Below, piece by piece: positions 1 through 9,474 of a stretch of DNA of 50,939 nt (positions are counted from its first letter, which is position 1; each line of letters begins with the position of its first letter). This DNA is from Lachnospiraceae bacterium. GTDB taxonomy: Bacteria > Bacillota > Clostridia > Lachnospirales > Lachnospiraceae. Under the pieces are notes generated by a model. The model was not told the DNA's origin. It saw only the letters and a program-made list of their open reading frames with translations, and made no database searches. The position numbers and the translations under genes were made by a program. The stretch lies in the NCBI GenBank assembly GCA_029099805.1, contig JAQXOR010000081.1, positions 1 through 50,939 of the forward strand, given 5' to 3'.

Positions 1-139
1 TCTTCCGGGTGTAACAAATTATCAAGAATTTGTAAGTCGATTACAGTCTGATAAGAAGTTCGAAAAGATGATTGTAGATGTAACATCTAGTGCATTAACT
101 GGAAGTAACTCATTGTCTAAATACAGACATAAATTTTAA
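1..139 (+). CDS. Phage tail tape-measure protein, C-terminal end (partial)
   Basis: An open frame enters from the left edge and ends at TAA 137-139, giving 45 residues. The end, with LQSDKKFEKMIVD followed by SLSKYRHKF, resembles the extreme C-terminus of tape-measure proteins of Firmicutes siphophages, where a short helical segment precedes a basic, aromatic tail. Its position immediately before distal-tail and Tal-like genes supports this. The tape-measure protein sets tail length and is probably ejected during DNA delivery. The identification rests on a short stretch plus gene order, so it is good but not certain. A terminator-like hairpin follows at once. Confidence 0.6.
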   Translation, partial: LPGVTNYQEFVSRLQSDKKFEKMIVDVTSSALTGSNSLSKYRHKF

Positions 140-146
140 ATATGAT

Positions 147-183
147 AAAGAGCCTCGGGTAAATATCTGAGGCTCTTATTATT
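147..183 (+). terminator. Intrinsic terminator after the tape-measure gene
   Basis: AAGAGCCTC and GAGGCTCTT form a nine-pair stem with a 12-base loop, followed by a weak T-rich tail (TTATTATT). It sits between the tape-measure stop and the ribosome binding site of the next gene, so it may only reduce readthrough within the tail operon. Confidence 0.6.
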
Positions 184-195
184 AAGGAGATATAT

Positions 196-489
196 ATGAA
201 AAAAGACGAAGTTATGAGAAAAAGAAATCTTATATTGTCAAAAGAGGTGGAAGAATTAAAAACCGAATTGGCGATGCAAAAGGAAATAAGCGCAGAGTCG
301 CAAAAGAAAGCAGATGCTTTAATTAGAGAACTTGAAGCAATCAAAGGAGTATGGATTGCAACTTTAGAAGAAGTAGAACAACAAAAGAAACAATATCAGA
401 AGTTAATTGGAGAAGTTAAGGAACTTCGTAATAGTGTTAAGGGTAGAACTGCAATCGAAAGATGGTTTTATAAAATGAAAAAAGATTAA
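196..489 (+). CDS. Phage coiled-coil protein of unknown function
   Basis: This 97-residue protein is highly charged and almost entirely helical in composition. Heptad-like spacing of Leu, Ile and Val from about residue 14 to 80 suggests a long coiled coil, and it ends in a basic tail (WFYKMKKD). The start follows an AAGGAG ribosome binding site seven bases upstream. It lies between the tape-measure and distal-tail genes, so a minor tail or baseplate assembly role is possible. I do not recognise a family. No signal peptide or membrane segment is visible. Confidence 0.7.
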   Translation: MKKDEVMRKRNLILSKEVEELKTELAMQKEISAESQKKADALIRELEAIKGVWIATLEEVEQQKKQYQKLIGEVKELRNSVKGRTAIERWFYKMKKD

Positions 490-516
490 GAATAATTTAT
501 GGAGGTGACAAAAGAT

Positions 517-1323
517 ATGTTAGTAAACGATTTTGAATATGATGGCTTGCTATTGAGCGACTTTGGTTGTATTATATGTTCTTTTGGCTCAAGTGGAGGA
601 CTGGAAACAGTAACCAATGGCTCAAATATCACATTTAATACATCTCCAATATTAAAGGGAACAAAATTTATACTTACGAATACACAATATGAAGAGTGTC
701 TTTCTGCTACTATTCAGATTTGTAAGAATCCTTGTAATTTGAAAACTCAGGAAGATGCTTATTTTAATATAGATGAACAAGCAAATATAATGCGATGGTT
801 AAACAGAAAAGAGTTTTTGAAATTAAAATTACTGAAAGAAGGATATGAAAATGTTTTCTTTGAAGGTAGTTTCAATGTAAGTAAAGTTATAATGGGTGAT
901 GATTGTATCGGTTTTGAATTAAGCCTTACTACTAATGCCCCATTCGGATTTTATGAAACCGTTAAGAAAACTTTTTATGCAACCTCTTCTAATTATGTTG
1001 AAGCGTTTAGAGATATATCTGATGAAATTGGATTCATTTACCCGGAAGTAGAAATCACTTGTAAAGCTACCGGTGATTTAGTTATCCATAACGAAATAGA
1101 GAACAGAGAAACAATAATTAAGAATTGTGTTGCCGGAGAGGTAATTACTATGAAGTCACCGGTAATCTCCTCTTCTATTACAGAGCATAAGATTCAAAAT
1201 GATTTCAATTATAATTTTTTCAGGATTGCTAATTCATATAGAGACAATGTGAATCAAATATCTTTTTCATTGCCTTGTACTATGAAGATTAGCTATAACC
1301 CTATAAGAAAGGTTGGTGTATAA
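517..1323 (+). CDS. Phage distal tail (Dit-like) protein
   Basis: The product has 268 residues if it starts at the ATG at 517, which has GGAGGTG nine bases upstream. An earlier in-frame ATG at 499 overlaps that ribosome binding site and is less likely. The N-terminal DFEYDGLLLSDFG and the mixed beta composition fit the N-terminal ring domain of siphophage distal-tail proteins, which connect the tail tube to the baseplate. Position between the tape-measure region and the Tal-like protein is the canonical Dit place. A Cys-containing stretch (ECLSATIQICKNPC) is unusual but its meaning is unknown. The family call rests mainly on gene order, length and the N-terminal pattern. Confidence 0.65.
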   Translation: MLVNDFEYDGLLLSDFGCIICSFGSSGGLETVTNGSNITFNTSPILKGTKFILTNTQYEECLSATIQICKNPCNLKTQEDAYFNIDEQANIMRWLNRKEFLKLKLLKEGYENVFFEGSFNVSKVIMGDDCIGFELSLTTNAPFGFYETVKKTFYATSSNYVEAFRDISDEIGFIYPEVEITCKATGDLVIHNEIENRETIIKNCVAGEVITMKSPVISSSITEHKIQNDFNYNFFRIANSYRDNVNQISFSLPCTMKISYNPIRKVGV

Positions 1324-1324
1324 T

Positions 1325-4300
1325 ATGGGGATTAAATTGGATTTTGACTCTAATATGATGCCTCAGACCCCTACCTTTGTATTGGCAACTAGGAACGGAA
1401 CAAAGATAGGTAAAATCTCAAATATTACCGGTGTTCGCTTAAAGCCTAGTATGAAAGACCCGGAAGCAATCTTTACAGTTAATAAATATGATGGTAAAGA
1501 TGTTATTCCTTATTGGGATGATATTGTAGATTTTAAATTATGTTGGTGTAAAGAAACTGATACATGGTTTGAAATAACTATTGATATATCTGAGTCAGAT
1601 GAGATAACTAAGCAAGTATCTTTACAACGACTTGGTGAAGCTGAACTGTCTCAAACTAGAGTTTATGGTTTAGAGGTAAACACAGAGGATGATATTATTC
1701 GTGGAGATTATCTTCAACCAACAGTATTTTATAACGAAGAAGAACCTACTGCTTCTCTTCTGCATAGAATAATGGGTGGTGTTCCTCATTATAGAATTAG
1801 ACATATTGATGAGCATCTTAAAGGTATACAAAAGATTTTTTCATTCCATGATAAAACTGTAAAGGAATGTTTTGACGAGATTGAAGAATCTATGGATATC
1901 CTATTTGTATACGAATCTCAATCAAGAGAAGATGGTACACCGGACAGAACTATAGATATATACGACCTTAAGAGTTACTGTAAAGACTGTGGTGCCAGAG
2001 GTAAATTTGTAGATCACTGTTTGAATTGTGGTAGTGAAAACATCACGGAAGGTTATGGTGTTGACACTACTATTTTTGTATCCTGCAACGATTTAGGTAG
2101 AGATATAAACATTAAGATAAATACAGACGAGGTAAAAAACTGTTATCATCTTGAAGGTGGTGACGAGTTAATGACTGCTACTATCATAAACTGTAATCCA
2201 AATGGTACTCCTTATATTTGGGATTTTGCAGATACAACAAAGGGAGACATGGATATTAGCTTAGTTGAAAAGATTGAGCAGTATAAAGAAGATTATGATT
2301 ATTATAAGAGCACTTATAGGTCGGATTTGTCATCTCTCTCAGTGTCCGGTTACAATACATTGGTTGATAAATATAATCCTACCAGTGAAGACTTGAAGGT
2401 TTCAAAGATTACAAACATTATAGGCTACTCTCCTATCATGCAACATTATTATGACACGATAGATTTTGCAATATATCTTGAGTCCGGGTTGTTGCCAAAT
2501 ATCGCTCTACAAGATACAAATGCACAAATTGAAGCAGCGAAACTGACCGCAGATAAATTTACTAATGTTGCAATTATGGACGAAAAGTATATGACGCTTT
2601 CAAATGCTTCTACTGCTGTTCTTAATGCAGCCAAGCTTGCTTCTGACCCTAGATATCAGATAAAGGTAAATGAATCTAGTTTGAGTGGTAATATATGGGT
2701 AGGTAATTTTACTGTAACTAATTATAGTGATGAAAGAGATACTTATTCTTCTCCTATTATCCATGTTGCAATTAGTGATGATTATGAAACATATATAAAT
2801 CAGAAACTTAAAAAGACTTTGTATAATGGTTCTCGTGGTAAGCATGGAAATATCACCAAAATGATAGATATGGATATCCCTACTTTCCAAGCAGAATTGA
2901 GAAAATATAATCTTACTGCTCTCTCCTCTTTCAATACTTGTTTTTCAGAGTGCGTGAATTTACTCAGTGAACAAGGTATTGATAAAGAAGATGCTGACTT
3001 ATATTATTCGGTTTATTTGCCGGTATATAATAAAATAGCTTACATTCAAGCAGAAATCACAGTTAGAGAAAATGAGTTAAATACTGTGCAATCTATTCAG
3101 GATAAGTTATTAGAACTCAAACGATTTATTAACGAGAAGTTAAATTTAGAAACCTACCTTGGAACCGATATGTGGCTTGATTTCTGCGCTTATCGTAGAG
3201 AAGACACATATTCTAATGGAAATTACATTTCTGATTATCTTAGTAATAAAGATCTTTTCGTTCGTGCTGAAGAATTCATGGTAATGGCAGAATATGAAAT
3301 TAGTAAGTCTTCAAACTATAGACATGAAATCACTGCTTCTCTTAAGAATCTACTTACAGTAAGTGATTTTAGACCATTAGTAGATTACTTTGAATGTGGC
3401 AATTGGATTAGAGTAATTGACAATAATGGAGAAGTATATAAACTTAGACTTATTGATTACGAAGTTGATTTTGATAATCTAGATGATATATCTGTTACTT
3501 TTAGCGATGTTGCAAGAACCATTGATGGTTTAGAACCGGTAAAAGAGATTCTGGTTAAAAGCACTGACATTATAAATAACTATAATGCAGCTATGAATAG
3601 AACTAATAGTAATTTTGATAATATCAATGATAGTTTGTTAGATATGGTTGCAGACTCCAACTTTAATTATGATATGGTCTATGATGATATCAATAAGGAA
3701 ATTAGTGATACCATAGTTAGAATTGATAAGAATACTGACTCAATTATGATTTATGTTGGAGAACTCACTGGTGATATTAGCAGCCAAATAGAAGTACTTT
3801 CCGATAATATAGGAATGATGGTAAGAAAAGATGGTGTCATGTCTGCTATTAACATGTCGCCAGAAGAAATATGTATTCTTGCAAATAAAATAAAACTTGA
3901 AGGATATGTTACCGTTAACGAAGGTTTTGCTATTACTGAAGAAGGAGATGTAATTGCTAATGGTGGTCAAATTGCAGGATTCAAAATAGGCAAGGGTTAT
4001 ATGTGTAGTGGCGATCCAACAGGTGAAGATACTTCTGAATCATATAATTTCTTAAGATTATCTACTGCTGACATGGAAGGGAAACATACACCATCTGCCT
4101 CTATAGATTTAGGTATGTATACATACGAAGATGGTTCATCTCCGGATGGCAGAAAAAGAGATACTATTGTTCATATGCGAGGAGATGGTTATGTAAGATT
4201 TGGTTTGGCTGCAATGGACGATGCTGGTAGCATTAAATTCAATTATAACAAGACCAATAACAATGACTTGGGTAGAGATATTGAATACTTGGTATATACT

Positions 4301-4546
4301 AAGAACTTCTGGATTGACAGAGATGGTAATGTATTCATTAACGCAGAAACATTGCAGCATGGTGGAGAAGGTGTTGCGGAGAAACTTACTGGTATAACAT
4401 TTAGAGATGATAGTTTTACAGCAACATATAACAATGAGAACGATGTTACTTATAATATTGAAATGGACGCGAATGGAGAATGGACTGCTCTAGTCGAAGA
4501 AAAAACTGGTTTCAGAATTACGATAACAGATGAAACAACACAATAG
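1325..4546 (+). CDS. Phage Tal-like tail/baseplate protein with inserted zinc ribbon
   Basis: This 1,073-residue protein follows the Dit-like gene by one base and fits the tail-associated (Tal, prophage endopeptidase tail) position. Possible TTG and GTG starts at 1313 and 1316 overlap the upstream gene; the ATG at 1325 is preferred. A four-cysteine knuckle (C219, C222, C232, C235; CKDCGA and CLNCGS) looks like a zinc ribbon inserted in the baseplate domain. Residues from about 560 to 620 and 760 to 830 are coiled-coil rich, and the C-terminal third (after INMSPEEICILANKIKLEG) is a fibre-like beta extension with Gly-rich turns. It probably forms the tail tip and carries host-contact domains. 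No peptidase motif could be pointed to. Confidence 0.7.
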   Translation: MGIKLDFDSNMMPQTPTFVLATRNGTKIGKISNITGVRLKPSMKDPEAIFTVNKYDGKDVIPYWDDIVDFKLCWCKETDTWFEITIDISESDEITKQVSLQRLGEAELSQTRVYGLEVNTEDDIIRGDYLQPTVFYNEEEPTASLLHRIMGGVPHYRIRHIDEHLKGIQKIFSFHDKTVKECFDEIEESMDILFVYESQSREDGTPDRTIDIYDLKSYCKDCGARGKFVDHCLNCGSENITEGYGVDTTIFVSCNDLGRDINIKINTDEVKNCYHLEGGDELMTATIINCNPNGTPYIWDFADTTKGDMDISLVEKIEQYKEDYDYYKSTYRSDLSSLSVSGYNTLVDKYNPTSEDLKVSKITNIIGYSPIMQHYYDTIDFAIYLESGLLPNIALQDTNAQIEAAKLTADKFTNVAIMDEKYMTLSNASTAVLNAAKLASDPRYQIKVNESSLSGNIWVGNFTVTNYSDERDTYSSPIIHVAISDDYETYINQKLKKTLYNGSRGKHGNITKMIDMDIPTFQAELRKYNLTALSSFNTCFSECVNLLSEQGIDKEDADLYYSVYLPVYNKIAYIQAEITVRENELNTVQSIQDKLLELKRFINEKLNLETYLGTDMWLDFCAYRREDTYSNGNYISDYLSNKDLFVRAEEFMVMAEYEISKSSNYRHEITASLKNLLTVSDFRPLVDYFECGNWIRVIDNNGEVYKLRLIDYEVDFDNLDDISVTFSDVARTIDGLEPVKEILVKSTDIINNYNAAMNRTNSNFDNINDSLLDMVADSNFNYDMVYDDINKEISDTIVRIDKNTDSIMIYVGELTGDISSQIEVLSDNIGMMVRKDGVMSAINMSPEEICILANKIKLEGYVTVNEGFAITEEGDVIANGGQIAGFKIGKGYMCSGDPTGEDTSESYNFLRLSTADMEGKHTPSASIDLGMYTYEDGSSPDGRKRDTIVHMRGDGYVRFGLAAMDDAGSIKFNYNKTNNNDLGRDIEYLVYTKNFWIDRDGNVFINAETLQHGGEGVAEKLTGITFRDDSFTATYNNENDVTYNIEMDANGEWTALVEEKTGFRITITDETTQ

Positions 4547-4567
4547 GATGAAATGGAGGAATAAATA

Positions 4568-5752
4568 TTGGCAGTTAATAAAGTAATAGTTGATGATGAA
4601 ATTCTTATTGATTTAACACAAGATACTGTTACACCAGAAGATGTTAGAAAAGGTGTTACTTTTCATACTAATGATGGTAATTCTGCAATTGGAAATTATG
4701 AAATCGAATAAACAGAAGAATCATCTAATTTTATAGTTCGTAATATAGGTCTGGTAAATAAAGTTGTTCATATAGGTGATGTTTTATTAGATCTTACGCA
4801 AGATACAATTACCCCTTATGATGTAAGAGAAGGCAAAACCTTTCATATGAAAAATGGCGAATATATGACTGGCATGTATACAACTTGTATTCCTATGATA
4901 GATTCTATTGTTGATGATTCTGCCGGTACAAAACAATATTGTACTTGTAAATTTATTTCCATGGACATAGCTAATAATATTGTTGCAACTACAGAATATC
5001 TTGACACAAAGAAGGACTCTGGATCTCAGTATAGTTTTTATGTTTATATGTCTAATAAAACTGGTGGCAAGTTTAAATCCGGAACAAAGATAACTTTTAA
5101 AGGTAGTATATCAAGTGATAATAGTTCGCCGTCCCAATTTTTACATAGTACCACCCAAGTAAGTCTATATGAAAAAGATTCTGTGTATGGAGGAATGAAA
5201 CAGCATGTAATTTTTGAGAAAGAACTAGGACTAATTTCTAATAAAGAATTTTCATTTGTAACAGAAAACGATGTAGATAATTTGGTATTTGTTTTTTCTA
5301 TACAGCCAGTGTTTTATGATGGTGTTGTACTACCGGGCAATATTAATATTTCTTTAGAAGATATTTGTATAGATGGTAAATTATTAAAAGGCGATAATAT
5401 TAGTTTCCCTAACAATGAATGTTTTGCTATGCTTGATAGAATATATACAGAAAATAATATTAGCAAAGAAAATTATCCTTATTATATTATAATGAGAAAT
5501 AACGAAGACAAATTTAGATTAACTATGTTATTAGCCTCAGAAAAAATACATATAACAAGAGATACAACTTATACACAATATCCTTACGCATTCGCAGATA
5601 ATTCAAAATATCTTTTTTATAGATATCGTGGTAGTACAATAGAAAACCTAAATAATTATAGTGTAATTTTTAGCTCTTTCAATGAAATTTTATTTAATAA
5701 CTACGATATTATGTATAACGGAGAAATTGTAAAGCCAACAAATATATTATAA
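4568..5752 (+). pseudogene. Tail gene paralogue interrupted by one in-frame TAA
   Basis: A TTG start at 4568 has GGAGGA seven bases upstream. It opens a frame that runs 47 codons to TAA at 4709-4711, then continues open for about 346 further codons to TAA at 5750-5752. Both sides match the gene at 5941-7266 along its length. Each has two copies of an N-terminal repeat of the form VNKV-x(n)-LIDLT-x-DT-x-TP-x-DV, and each shares the later (I/L)DGKLL and YPYYI motifs. In alignment the stop replaces an acidic residue (EIE-stop-TEE against EMEEST). No ribosome binding site precedes the next ATG at 4847. The gene is either recently inactivated or read through; the sequence alone cannot decide. Confidence 0.75.
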
Positions 5753-5771
5753 TAAAAAGGAGGATGATTAA

Positions 5772-5951
5772 ATGACATCAGAACAAAAAAATTTTTTATT
5801 AGGTTTTGCTATGCGTTCAACTCCTTTCAGAAAAACTAGCTTAAAATATGAAAAAAACGAATATGGTCAGACTGCCATCTTGGTAATAGAAGAAGAAAAT
5901 GAGCAAGGTGGTACTACTATTAGAATTGGAGGAGGCAACGATGGCAGTTAA
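5772..5951 (+). CDS. Small phage tail-region protein (59 aa), unknown
   Basis: ATG at 5772 follows AGGAGG by eight bases and opens a 59-codon frame ending at TAA 5949-5951, overlapping the next start (5941) by 11 bases. The overlap places the next gene's ribosome binding site (GGAGGAGG) inside this frame and suggests translational coupling. The N-terminal half is basic with aromatic residues (NFLLGFAMRSTPF), the C-terminal half is Gly and Glu rich. No family recognised. It sits between two paralogous tail genes, so it may be a small baseplate component or chaperone. Confidence 0.65.
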   Translation: MTSEQKNFLLGFAMRSTPFRKTSLKYEKNEYGQTAILVIEEENEQGGTTIRIGGGNDGS

Positions 5952-7266
5952 TAAAGTTACAGCCGGGGATGAAATTCTTATTGATTTAACTAAAGATACT
6001 GTGACCCCAGCGGATGTTAGAACTGGGGTCACTTTTCATATGTGTAACGGTAATGAAGCGATAGGTACTTGCGAAATGGAAGAGTCTACGATAGAAGATA
6101 ATCCTTCTGAAATAAACAAAGGGTTTGTTAATAAAGTAATTTCAAAAAATGATGTTTTGATTGATCTAACTCAAGATACAATTACTCCATATGATGTGAT
6201 GGAAGGAAAAACTTTTCATATGAGAAATGGAGAATTTACTATTGGGAAAATACCAGTATTACCGTTAGATTTATTCCATGTATCATTCTGTGATGAAAGA
6301 GCAGAATATTATTATATAAATTATCCAGACATGACTAATAATTGCATTTTTGATATATATACTACAAAAACTGAAAACGGTATTTATAGTGAGAATATAC
6401 AAATTTTACCGTGGGAATTTAAAATCATGTTCACATTGAAGCCGTATTTGACAAAAGCACAAAAAGGTATACTATCATTTGATTATACCGTTGAAAGTCC
6501 ACCAGTTAGTAATGTTTCTAAATATCTACATGGACGTTTATCTTTCGATATAACAAATTATAAAAAAAAAGATTCGAAAGATAAAAGGTTTCTTTTTGAT
6601 GGTTCGATGAATAGATATGCTAGTGTTGAAGGACATGTGGAACTTGAACGATTAAGTGGGATAATATATCCAAATACAAGTATTAATATTAAAGTTAAAT
6701 TAGGATATGGAAATTATCTGATTAATAGTGATGCAGAGGCGTATATAAATGGTAGAATTAAGTTTTCAATAAAAAATATTAGACTGGATGGTAAGTTATT
6801 AAATCTTGGTAATTATCGTGCTACATTTAAGAAAGAAGAATCAGTATCTGTTTTAGATTATATCTATGATAGATTTATTTCAAAAGAAGAGTATCCTTAT
6901 TATATTTTTCAAAACACTAATATTTTTGATTATATAAAAGAAGGTAATTACCCAACATTTTTTATTTTTTCTAAAAACAATTTATTAGAAGCAGAAAAAT
7001 ATGGAAATTATGTGACAGGATCTGATGATAAACGTAATTATATGTTTAAAAATAAAGAAGAAGATAAAAGTATACATAAAAAAATATCTCTTCCATTTTG
7101 CGGGCTGTGGGTAACATGTTATCAAAATAATTATCCAATAATGAATTCTTTGAATCTTGATTCTGTATATTTTAATTATTCTGATGATATTATAAACAAT
7201 AATTATGATATAAGAGGAATTTACACAAGCGGAATTTTCGTTAGTTCAAACCCAATAAGATATTAA
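5941..7266 (+). CDS. Phage tail/baseplate protein with N-terminal LIDLT repeats
   Basis: The ATG at 5941, with GGAGGAGG just upstream, gives 441 residues. Two N-terminal repeats (around residues 1-45 and 62-105) share the pattern VNKV, LIDLT, DT-x-TP-x-DV and TFHM-x-NG. This kind of short repeat is common in Firmicutes phage tail proteins, where it often ends with Gly-rich turns. The remaining 330 residues are Tyr and Asn rich and probably beta-structured. The interrupted gene at 4568-5752 is its paralogue. Carriage of variable C-terminal parts behind a shared attachment repeat would fit an accessory receptor-binding protein, but this is inference. Confidence 0.6.
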   Translation: MAVNKVTAGDEILIDLTKDTVTPADVRTGVTFHMCNGNEAIGTCEMEESTIEDNPSEINKGFVNKVISKNDVLIDLTQDTITPYDVMEGKTFHMRNGEFTIGKIPVLPLDLFHVSFCDERAEYYYINYPDMTNNCIFDIYTTKTENGIYSENIQILPWEFKIMFTLKPYLTKAQKGILSFDYTVESPPVSNVSKYLHGRLSFDITNYKKKDSKDKRFLFDGSMNRYASVEGHVELERLSGIIYPNTSINIKVKLGYGNYLINSDAEAYINGRIKFSIKNIRLDGKLLNLGNYRATFKKEESVSVLDYIYDRFISKEEYPYYIFQNTNIFDYIKEGNYPTFFIFSKNNLLEAEKYGNYVTGSDDKRNYMFKNKEEDKSIHKKISLPFCGLWVTCYQNNYPIMNSLNLDSVYFNYSDDIINNNYDIRGIYTSGIFVSSNPIRY

Positions 7267-7281
7267 AGAAAGGAGAAAATT

Positions 7282-9411
7282 ATGTACACTCTTACATTTA
7301 TTGATAAGTATGGTAACACGGTTACCAATTTTACACAATGGGATACAAATCAAGATTTATACATAGAAGCAAGTATATTTAATAAAATACCTCAGTTTCA
7401 TTTTTGTAACAAGAACAGTGAAAAAGCACTTGTTGTAAACGCTGTTACAGAAGGTGATTTATTGAAAATATCTGTTCCTAATATGTTACTCATCGAACCG
7501 TATCCCATTACTATCTATGCATATATAAGTGACATTGTAGAATCTGTTAAAATAGGAAGAACGGTTGAATATGTTCAGTTACCAGTTAGACCTAGACCGG
7601 AGCCAGATAGTTTTGTTTATGAAAATAATGTAGATATTATTGATTTACAAATAATAACAGAAGAAATTGTTGCGCTAAATACTGAAATGCGGCTGTCTGA
7701 AAATTTAAGAGTACAAGCTGAAAATCAAAGAATAGAGAATGAAGAAATAAGACAAGAAACATTATCACAGATAACAGAATCTGCTACACAAGCTTCTGAG
7801 GCAGCAACAAGAGCTAATACTGCTGCTCAAGAATGTGAAGACTTTATTTCTAATCTTGGAGAAAATACTGGTTTTGTGCCTTATACTGAAAAGGGACAAG
7901 CAGGCGGTGTTGCTATTCTTGATGATGTTGGAAAGGTTCCTTTGGAACAATTACCGGAAGATATTGGTGGTGGATTACCAAAAGTAAATGGGTATATACC
8001 ATTTATGGATAAGGTTTATGATATAACTCTAGACAGCAATGTATATGGCTATTTAAAAATTGATTTACCTCTTAATGATACTAATTATATTGAAAACGAT
8101 GACGAACAATATAAAATTTCTTTTGATCTTAGTGTAATTGAACATGAAGGCAATCGGTATTACTATACATTTAGTTTTGATACTATACGAAATGCAGATA
8201 GTGTTTGTATCAAAGAATATTCTAGTTATGTTACTACCAATAGTATGAATGATGATAACTATTTTTGTTATTCTTCCGAAGGAAATCCTTTTATAGCATT
8301 AGGCGAAGGTTGGTGGAGAACATGTCGAATAACTATGACAAATCTTAGATATATATTAGTCTCCGGATCAAGAACAGAAGAAGAATCATATAAATTATTA
8401 AGCGATGGTTGGAATTTTTCCGTTGTTACAGAATTGCCAGATGGATATCATTCTAGTTCTTTAGATTATATATATAATTGGTCTCAAAATGCTCAAAATG
8501 CTCAAAATAGTTCCAAATTAAATAATATATCTGCTGAAGAATATGTTACTAAAACAATATTGAATAGTCTTAAACAGATACAAGAAATGAGTTATAGCAA
8601 AGGTAGTAGTTTTAGATATCGTGACACGCAAGCACATTGGTATAAAATAGCAGAAACTTATGATTTCTCAAATTTGTACACTGAAAGGTTTAATTTAAAA
8701 ATGTATTTCCGTAACAATTTAGGTATACAATATGCTGATATAGAAGCCATTCCTATTTTAGATGAAAATGGTGTCGTAAATTATAAATTTTCAGTAAACA
8801 AAGCTGTTAACACAATTGATATTGAATCATCTGTTAGTTATAGCCATATTCCAAAGCTTAGAATTGTTACTCAAGATAGTTCAACACAGCAAATAAATAA
8901 ATATGGAAATAGTGTTTCTGTGTCGAAAAAATATATTTTAGAATATTATCATGATAGAGTTGGCAGCTATGAAAATCCTATATATGATTATGATAGAGAT
9001 TTTAGGCTTGAAGATTGTGGTCATTGGAAAGCGTACACTCAAACTAATGAAATTCAAAGTCCGGATACAACTTCTGATCCTGCTGTTCTTATTGAATATG
9101 ATATTCCTTATAATGAAACATCTATCCCTGTTAAGAAAGATAATATAGAACCAACAGATATTTCTTCTTTATGGTTAGATAATACTGACATTTCTGCCAC
9201 AAAGTTAAAAGTATATGACGAAGAAAATTCTAGTTGGGTAGAAATTGTTGGAGATGGAGGTAACAGTACTCTTGCCAACTCTTCTCCTGTTTCTGTAACT
9301 AACATTGAGCCTACAGATACAAAAGCATTATGGGTAGACACTACAGATATGAGTGCAATTAAGTTAAAGATATACAATTCTGAAACATCTGAATGGGTTA
9401 GTATTAACTAA
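7282..9411 (+). CDS. Phage tail fibre / receptor-binding-like protein
   Basis: The product has 709 residues; the start follows AAAGGAG six bases upstream. The first 110 residues (a beta domain ending in PVRPRPEPDSF) resemble upper-baseplate N-terminal domains that anchor such proteins. A coiled coil follows at about residues 120-195 (Glu, Gln and Ala rich), then a long beta-rich region. The C-terminus holds two copies of a 30-residue module starting IEPTD, with LWLDNTD or LWVDTTD and KLK(V/I)Y, ending in W-V. These features together suggest a trimeric fibre that recognises the host surface. It is the last structural gene before the lysis cassette and is followed by a terminator. Confidence 0.65.
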   Translation: MYTLTFIDKYGNTVTNFTQWDTNQDLYIEASIFNKIPQFHFCNKNSEKALVVNAVTEGDLLKISVPNMLLIEPYPITIYAYISDIVESVKIGRTVEYVQLPVRPRPEPDSFVYENNVDIIDLQIITEEIVALNTEMRLSENLRVQAENQRIENEEIRQETLSQITESATQASEAATRANTAAQECEDFISNLGENTGFVPYTEKGQAGGVAILDDVGKVPLEQLPEDIGGGLPKVNGYIPFMDKVYDITLDSNVYGYLKIDLPLNDTNYIENDDEQYKISFDLSVIEHEGNRYYYTFSFDTIRNADSVCIKEYSSYVTTNSMNDDNYFCYSSEGNPFIALGEGWWRTCRITMTNLRYILVSGSRTEEESYKLLSDGWNFSVVTELPDGYHSSSLDYIYNWSQNAQNAQNSSKLNNISAEEYVTKTILNSLKQIQEMSYSKGSSFRYRDTQAHWYKIAETYDFSNLYTERFNLKMYFRNNLGIQYADIEAIPILDENGVVNYKFSVNKAVNTIDIESSVSYSHIPKLRIVTQDSSTQQINKYGNSVSVSKKYILEYYHDRVGSYENPIYDYDRDFRLEDCGHWKAYTQTNEIQSPDTTSDPAVLIEYDIPYNETSIPVKKDNIEPTDISSLWLDNTDISATKLKVYDEENSSWVEIVGDGGNSTLANSSPVSVTNIEPTDTKALWVDTTDMSAIKLKIYNSETSEWVSIN

Positions 9412-9423
9412 ATAGTTTTAATT

Positions 9424-9455
9424 TAGGAGAGTGTAATTACTGCACTCTCCTATTT
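9424..9455 (+). terminator. Intrinsic terminator after the fibre gene
   Basis: TAGGAGAGTG and CACTCTCCTA form a perfect ten-pair stem around a nine-base loop, followed by TTTAATTT. It separates the structural operon from the lysis cassette. Confidence 0.7.
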
Positions 9456-9474
9456 AATTTGAAGGAGGGGATGT

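Noticed and set aside
4568-7266. Possible diversity-generating retroelement in the duplicated tail genes
   Set aside because: No reverse transcriptase or template repeat is seen in the window, and the duplicates differ throughout and not only at adenines.
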